Origin: an uncultured Clostridium sp.
GTDB lineage: Bacteria > Bacillota > Clostridia > TANB77 > CAG-508
Reading direction: 5' to 3'
Length of the DNA stretch: 5,843 nt
NCBI GenBank assembly: GCA_947062645.1
Contig: CAMSQT010000086.1
Location: forward strand, 1 to 5,843
Shown: piece by piece, positions 1 through 5,797 of the stretch
How the letters are laid out: every line of letters begins with the position of its first letter
How positions within the stretch are numbered: position 1 is the stretch's first letter
Made by a program: the position numbers and the translations under genes
The notes under the pieces: generated by a model
The model's input: the letters and a program-made list of their open reading frames with translations, nothing else
What the model was told of the DNA's origin: nothing
Databases searched by the model: none

Positions 1-43
1 TGAGGCATTGTGACTGGAGTTCAGACGTGTGCTCTTCCGATCT
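1..43 (-). other. Illumina TruSeq-type adapter with index (sequencing artefact)
   Basis: Bases 10-43 are the reverse complement of the Illumina indexed adapter, recognisable by GTGACTGGAGTTCAGACGTG at 10-29 and GCTCTTCCGATCT at 31-43. Bases 2-9 (GAGGCATT) are the reverse complement of index AATGCCTC. The block is an exact inverted copy of 5798-5840. It is not genomic. Any protein starting MTGVQTCALPIS here is a translation of adapter. Confidence 0.98.
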
Positions 44-45
44 CA

Positions 46-222
46 ATTAAAGAAGTATCTGGAACTAGTAATCCAAATATAGGAACACCAGAAACAGATA
101 AAACAAATCAAACAAATGGAAATACAACTGCAAATACAGCTGCAAATACAAATAATACAAACACAGCAGGAAATACCACAGCAGGTTCTGGAAATACTAC
201 AAATTCTAATGTAGTTAGATAA
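46..222 (+). CDS. 3' end of a truncated gene: Thr/Asn-rich C-terminal tail, probably T4P-associated
   Basis: Only about 58 C-terminal residues remain, starting near IKEVSGTSNPNIG and ending at TAA (220-222). The true 5' part lies beyond the contig, because the upstream bases are adapter. The visible part has no recognisable domain. About 40 residues are a low-complexity Thr/Asn/Ala/Gly tract built from NTTANTAANTNNTNTAGN-like units, which suggests a flexible linker or extracytoplasmic tail. The stop is followed after 13 bases by the next gene, whose AAGGAG ribosome site sits directly after the stop, so the two are almost certainly co-transcribed. By position it could be the tail of a PilN- or PilO-type inner-membrane alignment protein. 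That is inferred from context only, and the function cannot be read from this fragment. Confidence 0.6.
   Translation: MKEVSGTSNPNIGTPETDKTNQTNGNTTANTAANTNNTNTAGNTTAGSGNTTNSNVVR
103..213 (+). repeat. Low-complexity Thr/Asn-coding tract
   Basis: A degenerate run of AAT, ACA, ACT and GCA codons encodes an Asn/Thr/Ala/Gly tail. Near-repeats of GCAAATACA occur at 130 and 142. It lies within the truncated first gene and resembles the tail of the next gene in composition but not in exact sequence. Confidence 0.6.
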
Positions 223-235
223 AAAGGAGTGTAAT

Positions 236-733
236 ATGTCAAAAAAAATTATAAAAGAAATTACCATTTCATTATTGTTATGTTTGGCAATTATCCTTTT
301 ATTAGGAATTTTACTTTATGATTATGTGCCAATGACAAAAACAATACCGAATCCGGTTTCTTATAGTACACCAGATAATGTAAAACAAGAATTGGCGCAA
401 ACACAAACGGTAGATGAAAGCCAAGTTATTATGACTTATGAAGTGGATTCAACAGATTTAAATAATTACAAGAATATACAAGATTATAAGCCAGGAAAGG
501 CAAATCCATTTTCTTCTTTTGAACCAACTGAAAGCACAAATGGAACGAATACAACCAATAATAATTCTTCTATTGGTGGGACTACTAACAATGGAACCAG
601 TAATGGAGGAGTAGTAAGTGGTGATACAGGTTCTACTAATACTAATAACACCGCAGATTCTGGAATAGCTGGAGAAGAAAATAAAACAACCACATCTGGA
701 GGACAATTCTTCCAAGATAAGGGTACAAAATAA
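236..733 (+). CDS. Single-pass membrane protein with PilP-like motif and Thr/Asn/Gly-rich tail (putative T4P alignment protein)
   Basis: This is a 165-residue protein starting at ATG 236, with AAGGAG 6 nt upstream. Residues 1-9 are Lys-rich (MSKKIIKE) and about 10-30 form one hydrophobic membrane segment, so the rest should be outside the membrane. Residues 31-98 are a short soluble part. It contains Y84-K-P-G-K-A-N-P-F92, which resembles the 'G(R/K)xxPF' signature at the start of the PilP/GspC-type domain of T4P and type II secretion alignment proteins. The beta domain that should follow is absent. Instead residues about 99-160 are a Thr/Asn/Gly/Ser low-complexity tail. The gene sits between a truncated Thr/Asn-rich gene and the pilin gene, so a role in the inner-membrane pilus platform is plausible. 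The PilP resemblance is a short motif only, and no family assignment is certain. Confidence 0.75.
   Translation: MSKKIIKEITISLLLCLAIILLLGILLYDYVPMTKTIPNPVSYSTPDNVKQELAQTQTVDESQVIMTYEVDSTDLNNYKNIQDYKPGKANPFSSFEPTESTNGTNTTNNNSSIGGTTNNGTSNGGVVSGDTGSTNTNNTADSGIAGEENKTTTSGGQFFQDKGTK
530..700 (+). repeat. Low-complexity Thr/Asn/Gly-coding tract
   Basis: ACT, AAT and GGA/GGT codons dominate and encode the tail of the preceding membrane protein (residues about 99-155). No exact long repeat unit is visible. It is a compositional tract, likely disordered and likely variable in length between strains. Confidence 0.55.
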
Positions 734-746
734 TTCGTTATTAACG

Positions 747-777
747 TTATATGAATGAAAAAAGGAAGTTCATATAA
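747..777 (+). promoter_or_regulatory. 9-bp inverted repeat in the leader of the pilin gene
   Basis: TTATATGAA (747-755) and TTCATATAA (769-777) are perfect reverse complements separated by 13 nt. A small palindrome, CGTTATTAACG (736-746), lies immediately upstream. Both are in the 90-nt gap before the pilin gene. No U-tract follows on the + strand, so it does not look like an intrinsic terminator. An operator or an mRNA processing or stability hairpin is possible, but the AT-rich stem is weak and chance is not excluded. Confidence 0.35.
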
Positions 778-823
778 GAAAAAATATATTTTTATAAATC
801 AAAAGAAAAGGAGGAAAAGAAAC

Positions 824-1258
824 ATGATGAAAAAACAAAACGGTATTACTTTAATCGCTTTAGTTATCACAATTATTGTATTATTAATTTTAGCAGGGGT
901 GTCTATTGCTATGCTTACAGGAGAAAATGGCGTTTTAACAAAAGCAACTGAATCAACAACTAAAACGAAAGAAGGAGAAGTTGAAGAAGCAATTAAATTA
1001 GGCGTAGCTGAAATTATTGCAGACAATCAAGGGTTTCCAGTCGGAGGAATAAAAAGTTCAGATTTATCTACTTCTATTGCAAAAATGAATAATAATTACA
1101 CTTTTTCAGCAACAGATGATACAGCTGAAGGAGTAATAAAAGTAGTAGCAACTCCAACAAAAGGTGATGATATAACACGTTATGTTCAAAAAACTTCAGG
1201 AAAAGTTTCAGAAACAAATACTTTCCCATCAACTGGTGGCGACACAGAAAATCCATAG
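824..1258 (+). CDS. pilA: Type IV prepilin (probable major pilin)
   Basis: This encodes a 144-residue prepilin. The start is set at ATG 824, not at the in-frame ATG 755, because AAAGGAGG (807-814) lies 9 nt upstream and the resulting leader is the normal short type. The leader MMKKQNG ends in the invariant Gly7. Cleavage would leave Ile8 as the first residue, followed by TLIALVITIIVLLILAGVSI (9-28), the hydrophobic N-terminal helix that anchors the subunit and forms the fibre core. The usual Glu at mature +5 is Ala12. After the helix come LTGENGVLTKA, an amphipathic stretch (about 40-65) and a soluble C-terminal part with no cysteines, so there is no disulphide loop. It has the strongest ribosome site of the three pilin genes and is flanked by hairpins, consistent with high expression. 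It could be one of several pilins in the genome. The 'major' label is inferred from order and expression signals. Confidence 0.88.
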   Translation: MMKKQNGITLIALVITIIVLLILAGVSIAMLTGENGVLTKATESTTKTKEGEVEEAIKLGVAEIIADNQGFPVGGIKSSDLSTSIAKMNNNYTFSATDDTAEGVIKVVATPTKGDDITRYVQKTSGKVSETNTFPSTGGDTENP

Positions 1259-1296
1259 TAAAACAGGAGATTTTTAATCAAAGAATAAATAGTAAA

Positions 1297-1329
1297 TTAG
1301 CCATACGCACACAACGTGTGTATGGCTAA
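1297..1329 (+). promoter_or_regulatory. Strong 14-bp hairpin between pilin and peptidase genes
   Basis: The arms TTAGCCATACGCAC (1297-1310) and GTGTGTATGGCTAA (1316-1329) pair over 14 positions, with one G·U wobble, around the loop ACAAC. It is much more GC-rich than its surroundings. No run of T follows on either strand, so a classical rho-independent terminator is not supported. Its position just after the pilin stop suggests an mRNA 3'-stabilising or processing hairpin, or a partial terminator, that raises pilin output above that of the downstream genes. Confidence 0.7.
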
Positions 1330-1352
1330 AATAAACAAGAAAAGGAAAAAAC

Positions 1353-2174
1353 ATGAATCTAAACCTTATACTATATACACTAATATTTATCATAGGATGT
1401 CTATTTGGAAGCTTTTATACTTTAGCCATCCATAGAATTCCCAAAAGACAAGACATCATACATACCCATTCATACTGTCCTAATTGCAATCACAAATTAG
1501 GCTTTTTAGACTTGATACCAATTATTAGTTATATAGGATTAATGGGTAAATGTAGATATTGCAAAGAAAAAATAAGACCAAGATATCTAATCTTAGAAAT
1601 TTTATCTGGAGCATTATTTTTGCTATTAGCCATCTTAATAGGCTTAAATATGGAAACCATAACACTAGCAAAAATCATAGAATTTGGTTTTATCATTTTA
1701 TATGTAACCTTTGTTATTCTTATATCTGGAATTGACAGAGAAAATCGTAAAATGGACAAATTAGTATCTGTTTATGGAATTGTAATATCTATTATGTATA
1801 TGTTATATCTATGCATAGTAGAAAAAACTGGTATTTATAGATATGGTATATACATGGTGTTATACATTATTGTATTACTATTAGACACCATTACCTTAAG
1901 AAAATATGCAAAAAACAGTTATGTAACAGGCATTTTATTAACCATCATAACTATGGTGATTTTCACAGGAGTATATATTACAGAAAATGCAATCATATTT
2001 ACCTTACTTGCCATTTTCTTGTATATGTTAATGTGGAAAATAAAAGAAAGAAAAAAGAGAAACAAAAAACCAGAAGAACAAATAGAAGCAAAATTAAGCA
2101 TAGGATTTTTCTTAGGGACTTTCAACATTTTAATGGTATTACTTGTTTTATTTATGACAAACAAAGGAGTTTAG
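1353..2174 (+). CDS. pilD: Prepilin peptidase (A24 / PilD-type) lacking the GxGD motif
   Basis: A 273-residue polytopic membrane protein in which roughly eight hydrophobic segments can be read. PilD enzymes cleave the prepilin leader after Gly and N-methylate the new N-terminus at the inner face of the membrane. The N-terminal domain is textbook: GxxxGSF (15-21), HRIPKRQ, then C42-PN-C45 and C67-RY-C70, the zinc-binding tetracysteine with LGFLDLIPIISY between the pairs, and KIRPRYLILEILSG (73-86). The first catalytic region is recognisable as GID128RENRKMD135, matching the D(x6)PD pattern with Pro replaced by Met. The second, normally GxGDxKL before the sixth segment, is missing and reads K187-N-S-Y190. 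Asp178 (LLLDTITL) is the only nearby acidic residue. A basic loop (230-239) precedes the last helix. RBS AAAGG is modest. The gene ends 1 nt before a minor pilin gene. Family membership is firm, but catalytic competence is uncertain. Confidence 0.88.
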   Translation: MNLNLILYTLIFIIGCLFGSFYTLAIHRIPKRQDIIHTHSYCPNCNHKLGFLDLIPIISYIGLMGKCRYCKEKIRPRYLILEILSGALFLLLAILIGLNMETITLAKIIEFGFIILYVTFVILISGIDRENRKMDKLVSVYGIVISIMYMLYLCIVEKTGIYRYGIYMVLYIIVLLLDTITLRKYAKNSYVTGILLTIITMVIFTGVYITENAIIFTLLAIFLYMLMWKIKERKKRNKKPEEQIEAKLSIGFFLGTFNILMVLLVLFMTNKGV

Positions 2175-2175
2175 A

Positions 2176-2583
2176 ATGAAGCTAAAAAGCGAAAAAGGAT
2201 TTACGGGAATTGATATAGCAATCGCTGTGGTGGTATTATTTATCTTTGTATCCATCATAGCCATGTTATCGTATTCTATTAACAGTTCTGCCAAAGAAAT
2301 TGACTTAAAAAGCGAAGCAACAGCCATTGCTGTAGAAGAAATAGAAAAACTAAAAAATAAAACTTTTGACGAAATAAGCCAAATGCAAGAAATATCCCAA
2401 GAAGAGATGACAGATATTGGTAAGGAGGGCTTTTATAAAACCATAACCATAAAAGACTACAGTGAAATTGTCGAAGGAAAAGTTCCAGGACTGGTAAAAC
2501 AAGCAACAGTCACAATTTCTTATCAATTTAAAGCAGAAGAAAAAAAAGTAGAACTATCAACCATATTTTCAAAGGAGAATTAA
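2176..2583 (+). CDS. Minor type IV prepilin, PilV-like
   Basis: This encodes 135 residues. The leader MKLKSEKG ends at Gly8. Mature Phe9-Thr-Gly-Ile-Asp13 begins a hydrophobic helix (about 13-33), with Asp in place of Glu at +5. After the helix, SEATAIAVEEIEKLKN (46-61) resembles the 'qA..lA...lE.lr' helix of PilV/GspI-type minor pilins, where the extended helix sits at the fibre tip. The C-terminal part (about 87-132) alternates hydrophobic and polar residues as beta strands do. AAAGGAG (2163-2169) lies inside the end of the peptidase gene and only 1 nt separates the two, implying translational coupling. There are no cysteines. PilV is the best guess from the helix pattern, and the C-terminal sequence is not recognisable. 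Confidence 0.8.
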   Translation: MKLKSEKGFTGIDIAIAVVVLFIFVSIIAMLSYSINSSAKEIDLKSEATAIAVEEIEKLKNKTFDEISQMQEISQEEMTDIGKEGFYKTITIKDYSEIVEGKVPGLVKQATVTISYQFKAEEKKVELSTIFSKEN

Positions 2584-2584
2584 C

Positions 2585-3004
2585 ATGAAAAGTCAAAAAG
2601 GAATTACTCTTACTTCATTAACAGTTTACATCATTGTTATGACAATTGTAATAAGTGTGGTAGCTTTTATTAGTACCTACTTTTATAAAAATGTAGATTC
2701 TTTATCCAATGACATAAATCCTTTAACAGAATACACAAAATTTAACAGCTTCTTTAGTGACGAAGTAAACCATAACAATATCAAGATATTAGAATGTAAA
2801 GAAAATTATGTAGCATTTGACAATGGCGTACAATATACGTTTGTATTAGAAAACAAAGCCATTTATCGAAACCAAATAAAAATTGCAGAGGATATAGAAA
2901 TGTGCAAATTTGAATACACCATGAAAAATGCAAAAGATGTAATAACTGTTACAATGAAATTAGGAAACGATACAAAAACAGTAGACTACACCTTAAAGAA
3001 ATAG
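2585..3004 (+). CDS. Minor type IV prepilin, PilW/GspJ/ComGF-like
   Basis: This encodes 139 residues. The leader MKSQKG ends at Gly6. Mature Ile7-Thr-Leu-Thr-Ser11 starts a hydrophobic helix to about residue 33, with Ser where Glu is usual at +5. The region about 45-110 (TEYTKFNSFFSDEVN, then short strands IKILECKENYVAFDNGVQYTFVLENKAIYRN) follows the pattern seen in PilW/GspJ/ComGF proteins: a helix containing a 'ff.de' stretch, followed by beta strands around an 'I/L-YR' turn. There are two cysteines (Cys71 and Cys107), which could form a disulphide. AAAGGAG (2571-2577) lies in the end of the PilV-like gene, with a 1-nt gap. With that gene it probably forms the tip or initiation complex that primes pilus assembly. 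The subfamily name is an inference from pattern. Confidence 0.78.
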   Translation: MKSQKGITLTSLTVYIIVMTIVISVVAFISTYFYKNVDSLSNDINPLTEYTKFNSFFSDEVNHNNIKILECKENYVAFDNGVQYTFVLENKAIYRNQIKIAEDIEMCKFEYTMKNAKDVITVTMKLGNDTKTVDYTLKK

Positions 3005-3053
3005 TAATTTTAGGTAATTTCCAAAAAACCAACAAAATAAAACAAAAAAATAG

Positions 3054-3059
3054 TATAAT
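3054..3059 (+). promoter_or_regulatory. Candidate -10 box upstream of pilB
   Basis: An exact TATAAT lies in the 111-nt A-rich gap between the last minor pilin and pilB, the largest gap in the operon. No TTGACA-like -35 lies 16-18 nt upstream (AACAAA is found there) and there is no TG extension. In such AT-rich DNA a chance match is likely. It is only a candidate for a second promoter driving the two ATPases. Confidence 0.22.
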
Positions 3060-3115
3060 AAAAAAGAAAGCAAAAGAAAAAAATGCCGTAAAAGCAAAGA
3101 AAGGAAGGTAGGAAA

Positions 3116-4757
3116 ATGGACGTTAAAAAAAGACAACCAATAGGAGTTGAGCTAGTAAAAAGAGGAATTGTAAAAGAAAAAGATATCGAAAATGCTTTGC
3201 AATATCAAAGAGAACATCCTGATAAAAAATTAGGAGATATCTTAAATATACTACAAGTCTGTGATCCCAATGTTTTAATTGAAGCAATTGGAGATATTAT
3301 AGGAGAAAAAGGAATCTTATTAACAGGTGATAAAATAAAAGTAAAACTAACTGACTATTTTTCTTTAGATGTGGCACAAAAGAATAAAGTAGTTCCTTTT
3401 GAAATATCTGCTGGAAAAATTAAAGTATGTTTTGCCAATACCGTAAATACCAAAAATATAAATGCTGTTAAACTATTGCTATTAAACAAAGGCTTAGTCA
3501 TGGATAGCTATATTACTTTCGAAAATGACATTGATAGAATTTTAAAATCACTAGAAGGAGAAGTAACAACAGATTTTGAAGTAGCAAGTGAAAATAACGA
3601 TACGGCAATAGGATTAGTTGATAGTATTATAAAAACTGGAATAAAAAGAAGAGCAAGTGACATCCATATCGAACCAATGGCAGACCAATTAAGAGTAAGA
3701 TACAGAATCGATGGAGAGTTATTTACAGCAGCTAAAATTAAAAAAGAGAAACAACAACAAATTATCCGGAAGATTAAAAGCAATCTCTAATATGCACCAA
3801 GAAAAGCAAGAAGCACAAGACGGAAGAATTTTAATGTATGAAGACTATAACATTCGTGTATCTTCTCAACCAAATGTCTATGGCGAAAAATTCGTATTAA
3901 GATTATTAAAGAAAAATGAGAACATCAAAAATATTTTTGAATTAGGTTTCCCAGGAACCGAAGAAAACCTAAGAAAAAGTATTCAAAAGAAAAATAGTAT
4001 TACCATCATTGCAGCACCAACAGGAGAAGGTAAAACAACAACCCTATATAGTATTATGGATTACTTAAACAGCCCAGAAATCAATATTACTACTATTGAA
4101 GACCCAGTAGAAATTAGAATTCAAGGCTTAAACCAAATTGAAATTGATGAGCATAAATCTTCTTTTTCAGGAGCATTAAGAACCGTTTTAAGACAAGACC
4201 CAGATATCATATTAGTAGGAGAAATAAGAGACACCGAAACAGGAGAAATTGCTATCCAAGCAGGACAAACTGGACACTATGTATTATCTACTATCCATAC
4301 CATAGATAGTGTAGAAGTAATCACCAGATTAAGAAAAATGGGACTATCTAATTACGATATTTCTAGTACTTTAGCAACCGCTATTTCCCAAAGACTAGTA
4401 AGAAGAATCTGTCCAAAATGTAAAAAAGAAAGAAAATTTACAGAAGAAGAAAAGAAAATGATAACAGCCATTGGGGAAAAATACAATATAAAATTTGATG
4501 TTAGTGGAAAAACTTATGATGCACCAGGTTGCAAACATTGTAATAACACAGGATATTATGACAGAATTGGAATTTTTGAAGTCCTAAACTTAACTGACGA
4601 AATTAAAGAAGCTGTTATGAATGGAAAATCTAGTTTAGAGATTCGAAAAATTGCCTTAGAGCAAGGCTATGAGCCATTAGCGATAGACGGAATTAGAAAA
4701 GCTATTAATGGTTATACGACCCTAGAAGAATTAAATAAAAGATTATTAATTTTCTAA
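3116..4757 (+). CDS. pilB: PilB, T4P extension ATPase, split by an apparent 1-base insertion
   Basis: PilB is the hexameric cytoplasmic ATPase that drives pilin polymerisation. Removing one base near 3766-3779 joins both halves into 546 residues, normal for the family. Residues 7-60 are the MshEN-type N-terminal domain (IGVELVKRGIVKEKDIENAL). RASDIHIEP and RVRYRIDGEL precede the ATPase core. The downstream frame has Walker A PTGEGKTTT (Lys306), Asp box IEDPVE (Glu328-Asp329), Walker B DIILVGEIRD (Glu369), His box GHYVLSTIHT (386-395) and a zinc tetracysteine C432/C435/C472/C475. As assembled, the first frame stops at TAA 3788-3790 after 224 residues and the second opens from 3711. The Walker A residue usually Ser or Ala is Glu here (TGEGK). 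AAGGAAGG lies 7 nt before ATG 3116. Since all motifs are intact, an assembly error is likelier than a pseudogene. Confidence 0.9.
3764..3783 (+). other. Frameshift site in pilB (one extra base)
   Basis: Homology to PilB passes from the frame of 3116 (ending QQQIIRK) to the +1 frame (LKAISNMHQEKQ) within these bases. Three single deletions restore it: one C of 3766-3767 (giving IIGRLKAIS), one G of 3768-3769 (IIRRLKAIS) or one A of the run 3776-3779 (IIRKIKAIS). The sequence cannot decide among them. Confidence 0.85.
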
Positions 4758-4778
4758 CAGAAAACAAAGGAGGAAATT

Positions 4779-5797
4779 ATGAACTTAGATAAAATATTAG
4801 ACGAGGCAATGAAGCTAGATGCTTCAGACGTACACCTAATTTGTGATAACAAACCAATGCTTAGAATTGCAAGAAAGTTAGTTCCTGTACCAAATAGTAA
4901 GGTACTAACACCAGATGATATGACAGAGTATTATGATTATTTAGTACAAGGGAATGTGGAAAAAGACGAAGTATTTAATAACACTAGGAAACTAGACATG
5001 TCTTATGAATACAAAGATATCCGTTTAAGAGTTAATATTTCTTTGTCAGACGATGTTCCCCTATGTACCCTAAGACTTATCAAAAATGATTTACCACCCT
5101 ATGAATCTTTAGGTGTACCAGACATCGTAAGAAGAATGACTTACCAACCACAAGGATTAATTTTGGTTACCGGTAAGACAAACTCTGGTAAAAGTACAAC
5201 CTTAAATGCTTTGATTAATCATATCAATGAAAACCAAAATAAAAAAATACTAACCTTAGAAAATCCAGTAGAATACAAACATCATTCTAAAAAATCTTTA
5301 ATTGTCCAAAAAGAAATTGGAAAAGGAAGAGACAGCTTGACCTTTAGCGATGGTGTTAAAAACTCTTTAAGAGAGGACTGTGATATTCTAGTTATTGGAG
5401 AGATTCGTGATAAAGTAACCATGGAAGCTGCCATTGAAATGGCAGAATCTCGGACACTTAGTAATTGGAACCCTTCATACAAAATCTTGTGCGGAAACCA
5501 TTGACAGAATGATAAACTTCTATGAAGTAAGAGATCAAGCTAGTGTAAAATATTTGTTATCAGCTTTATTAAAGCTTGTTGTATCGCAAAGATTATTACC
5601 AGGAAATGATGGAAAGCTAGTATTAGTTCCAGAAGTAATGGTAGTAGACAATATTGTAGCAGGTATTATTCGTAAAGAAAAATTAAGTGTATCTGAAATA
5701 GAAGATGCCATTCAAAGTAATTTAGAAAAAGGAAGCATTGGTTTAATTAATTCTTTAGCAGAATTATTTGTACAAGATAAAATCACATTAGAATTAG
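4779..5797 (+). CDS. pilT: PilT, T4P retraction ATPase, frameshifted and 3' truncated
   Basis: PilT is the hexameric ATPase that depolymerises pili and powers twitching and DNA uptake. ATG 4779 follows a perfect AAAGGAGG by 5 nt. The N-terminal half starts NLDKILDEAMKLDASDVHL, the PilT opening with its ASD(V/L)HL motif, and has no MshEN domain. Walker A is G132-KTNSG-K138-ST, with Lys and Asn replacing the usual Pro and Gly. The Asp box reads LENPVEY (161-163), with Asn162 in place of Asp. Walker B is DILVIGEIRD. The next motif, GHLVIGTLHT, is read only after dropping one base near 5450-5451. The far end has IVAGIIRKEKLS where PilT has AIRNLIRE, then INSLAELFVQDKITLE. About 339 residues are genomic before adapter begins at 5798, so probably 10-25 are missing. 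The terminal EIGRAHV is adapter translation. It follows pilB by 21 nt. Confidence 0.9.
5448..5454 (+). other. Frameshift site in pilT (one extra base)
   Basis: The family sequence AIEMAESGHLVIGTLHT is read by passing from the frame of 4779 (ending AES) to the +1 frame (GHLV). Dropping C5451 (TCT GGA) or T5450 (TCC GGA) restores Ser-Gly. Without the correction the first frame runs on as an unrelated tail to TGA at 5502-5504. Confidence 0.9.

Noticed and set aside
10..45. A GTG-started gene with N-terminus MTGVQTCALPIS
   Set aside because: Those residues are translated adapter. The real gene enters from beyond the contig at about base 44-46.
100..700. CRISPR array or tandem minisatellite in the repetitive-looking Thr/Asn tracts
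   Set aside because: There are no regularly spaced identical repeats. It is codon-level low complexity inside open frames.
458..715. Minus-strand open frames, such as 458-715 and others opposite each gene
   Set aside because: They lie wholly opposite well-supported + strand genes, show biased composition typical of antisense of low-complexity or A-rich coding DNA, and lack good ribosome sites and recognisable domains.
755..823. An extended pilin start at ATG 755 adding 23 residues
   Set aside because: A perfect AAAGGAGG precedes ATG 824, and the shorter leader MMKKQNG fits class III signal peptides. The extension is Lys/Arg-rich and would be atypical.
1297..1335. Rho-independent terminator after the pilin gene
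   Set aside because: The stem is strong, but no T-run follows it on either strand, so it is listed as a hairpin of unknown role.
3764..3790. Programmed +1 frameshift at CTC TAA in pilB, similar to the CUU UGA site of prfB
   Set aside because: The family alignment changes frame before the CTC TAA (LKAISNM matches, SNL does not), no prfB-like Shine-Dalgarno stands just upstream, and pilT shows a similar lesion with no stop codon nearby.
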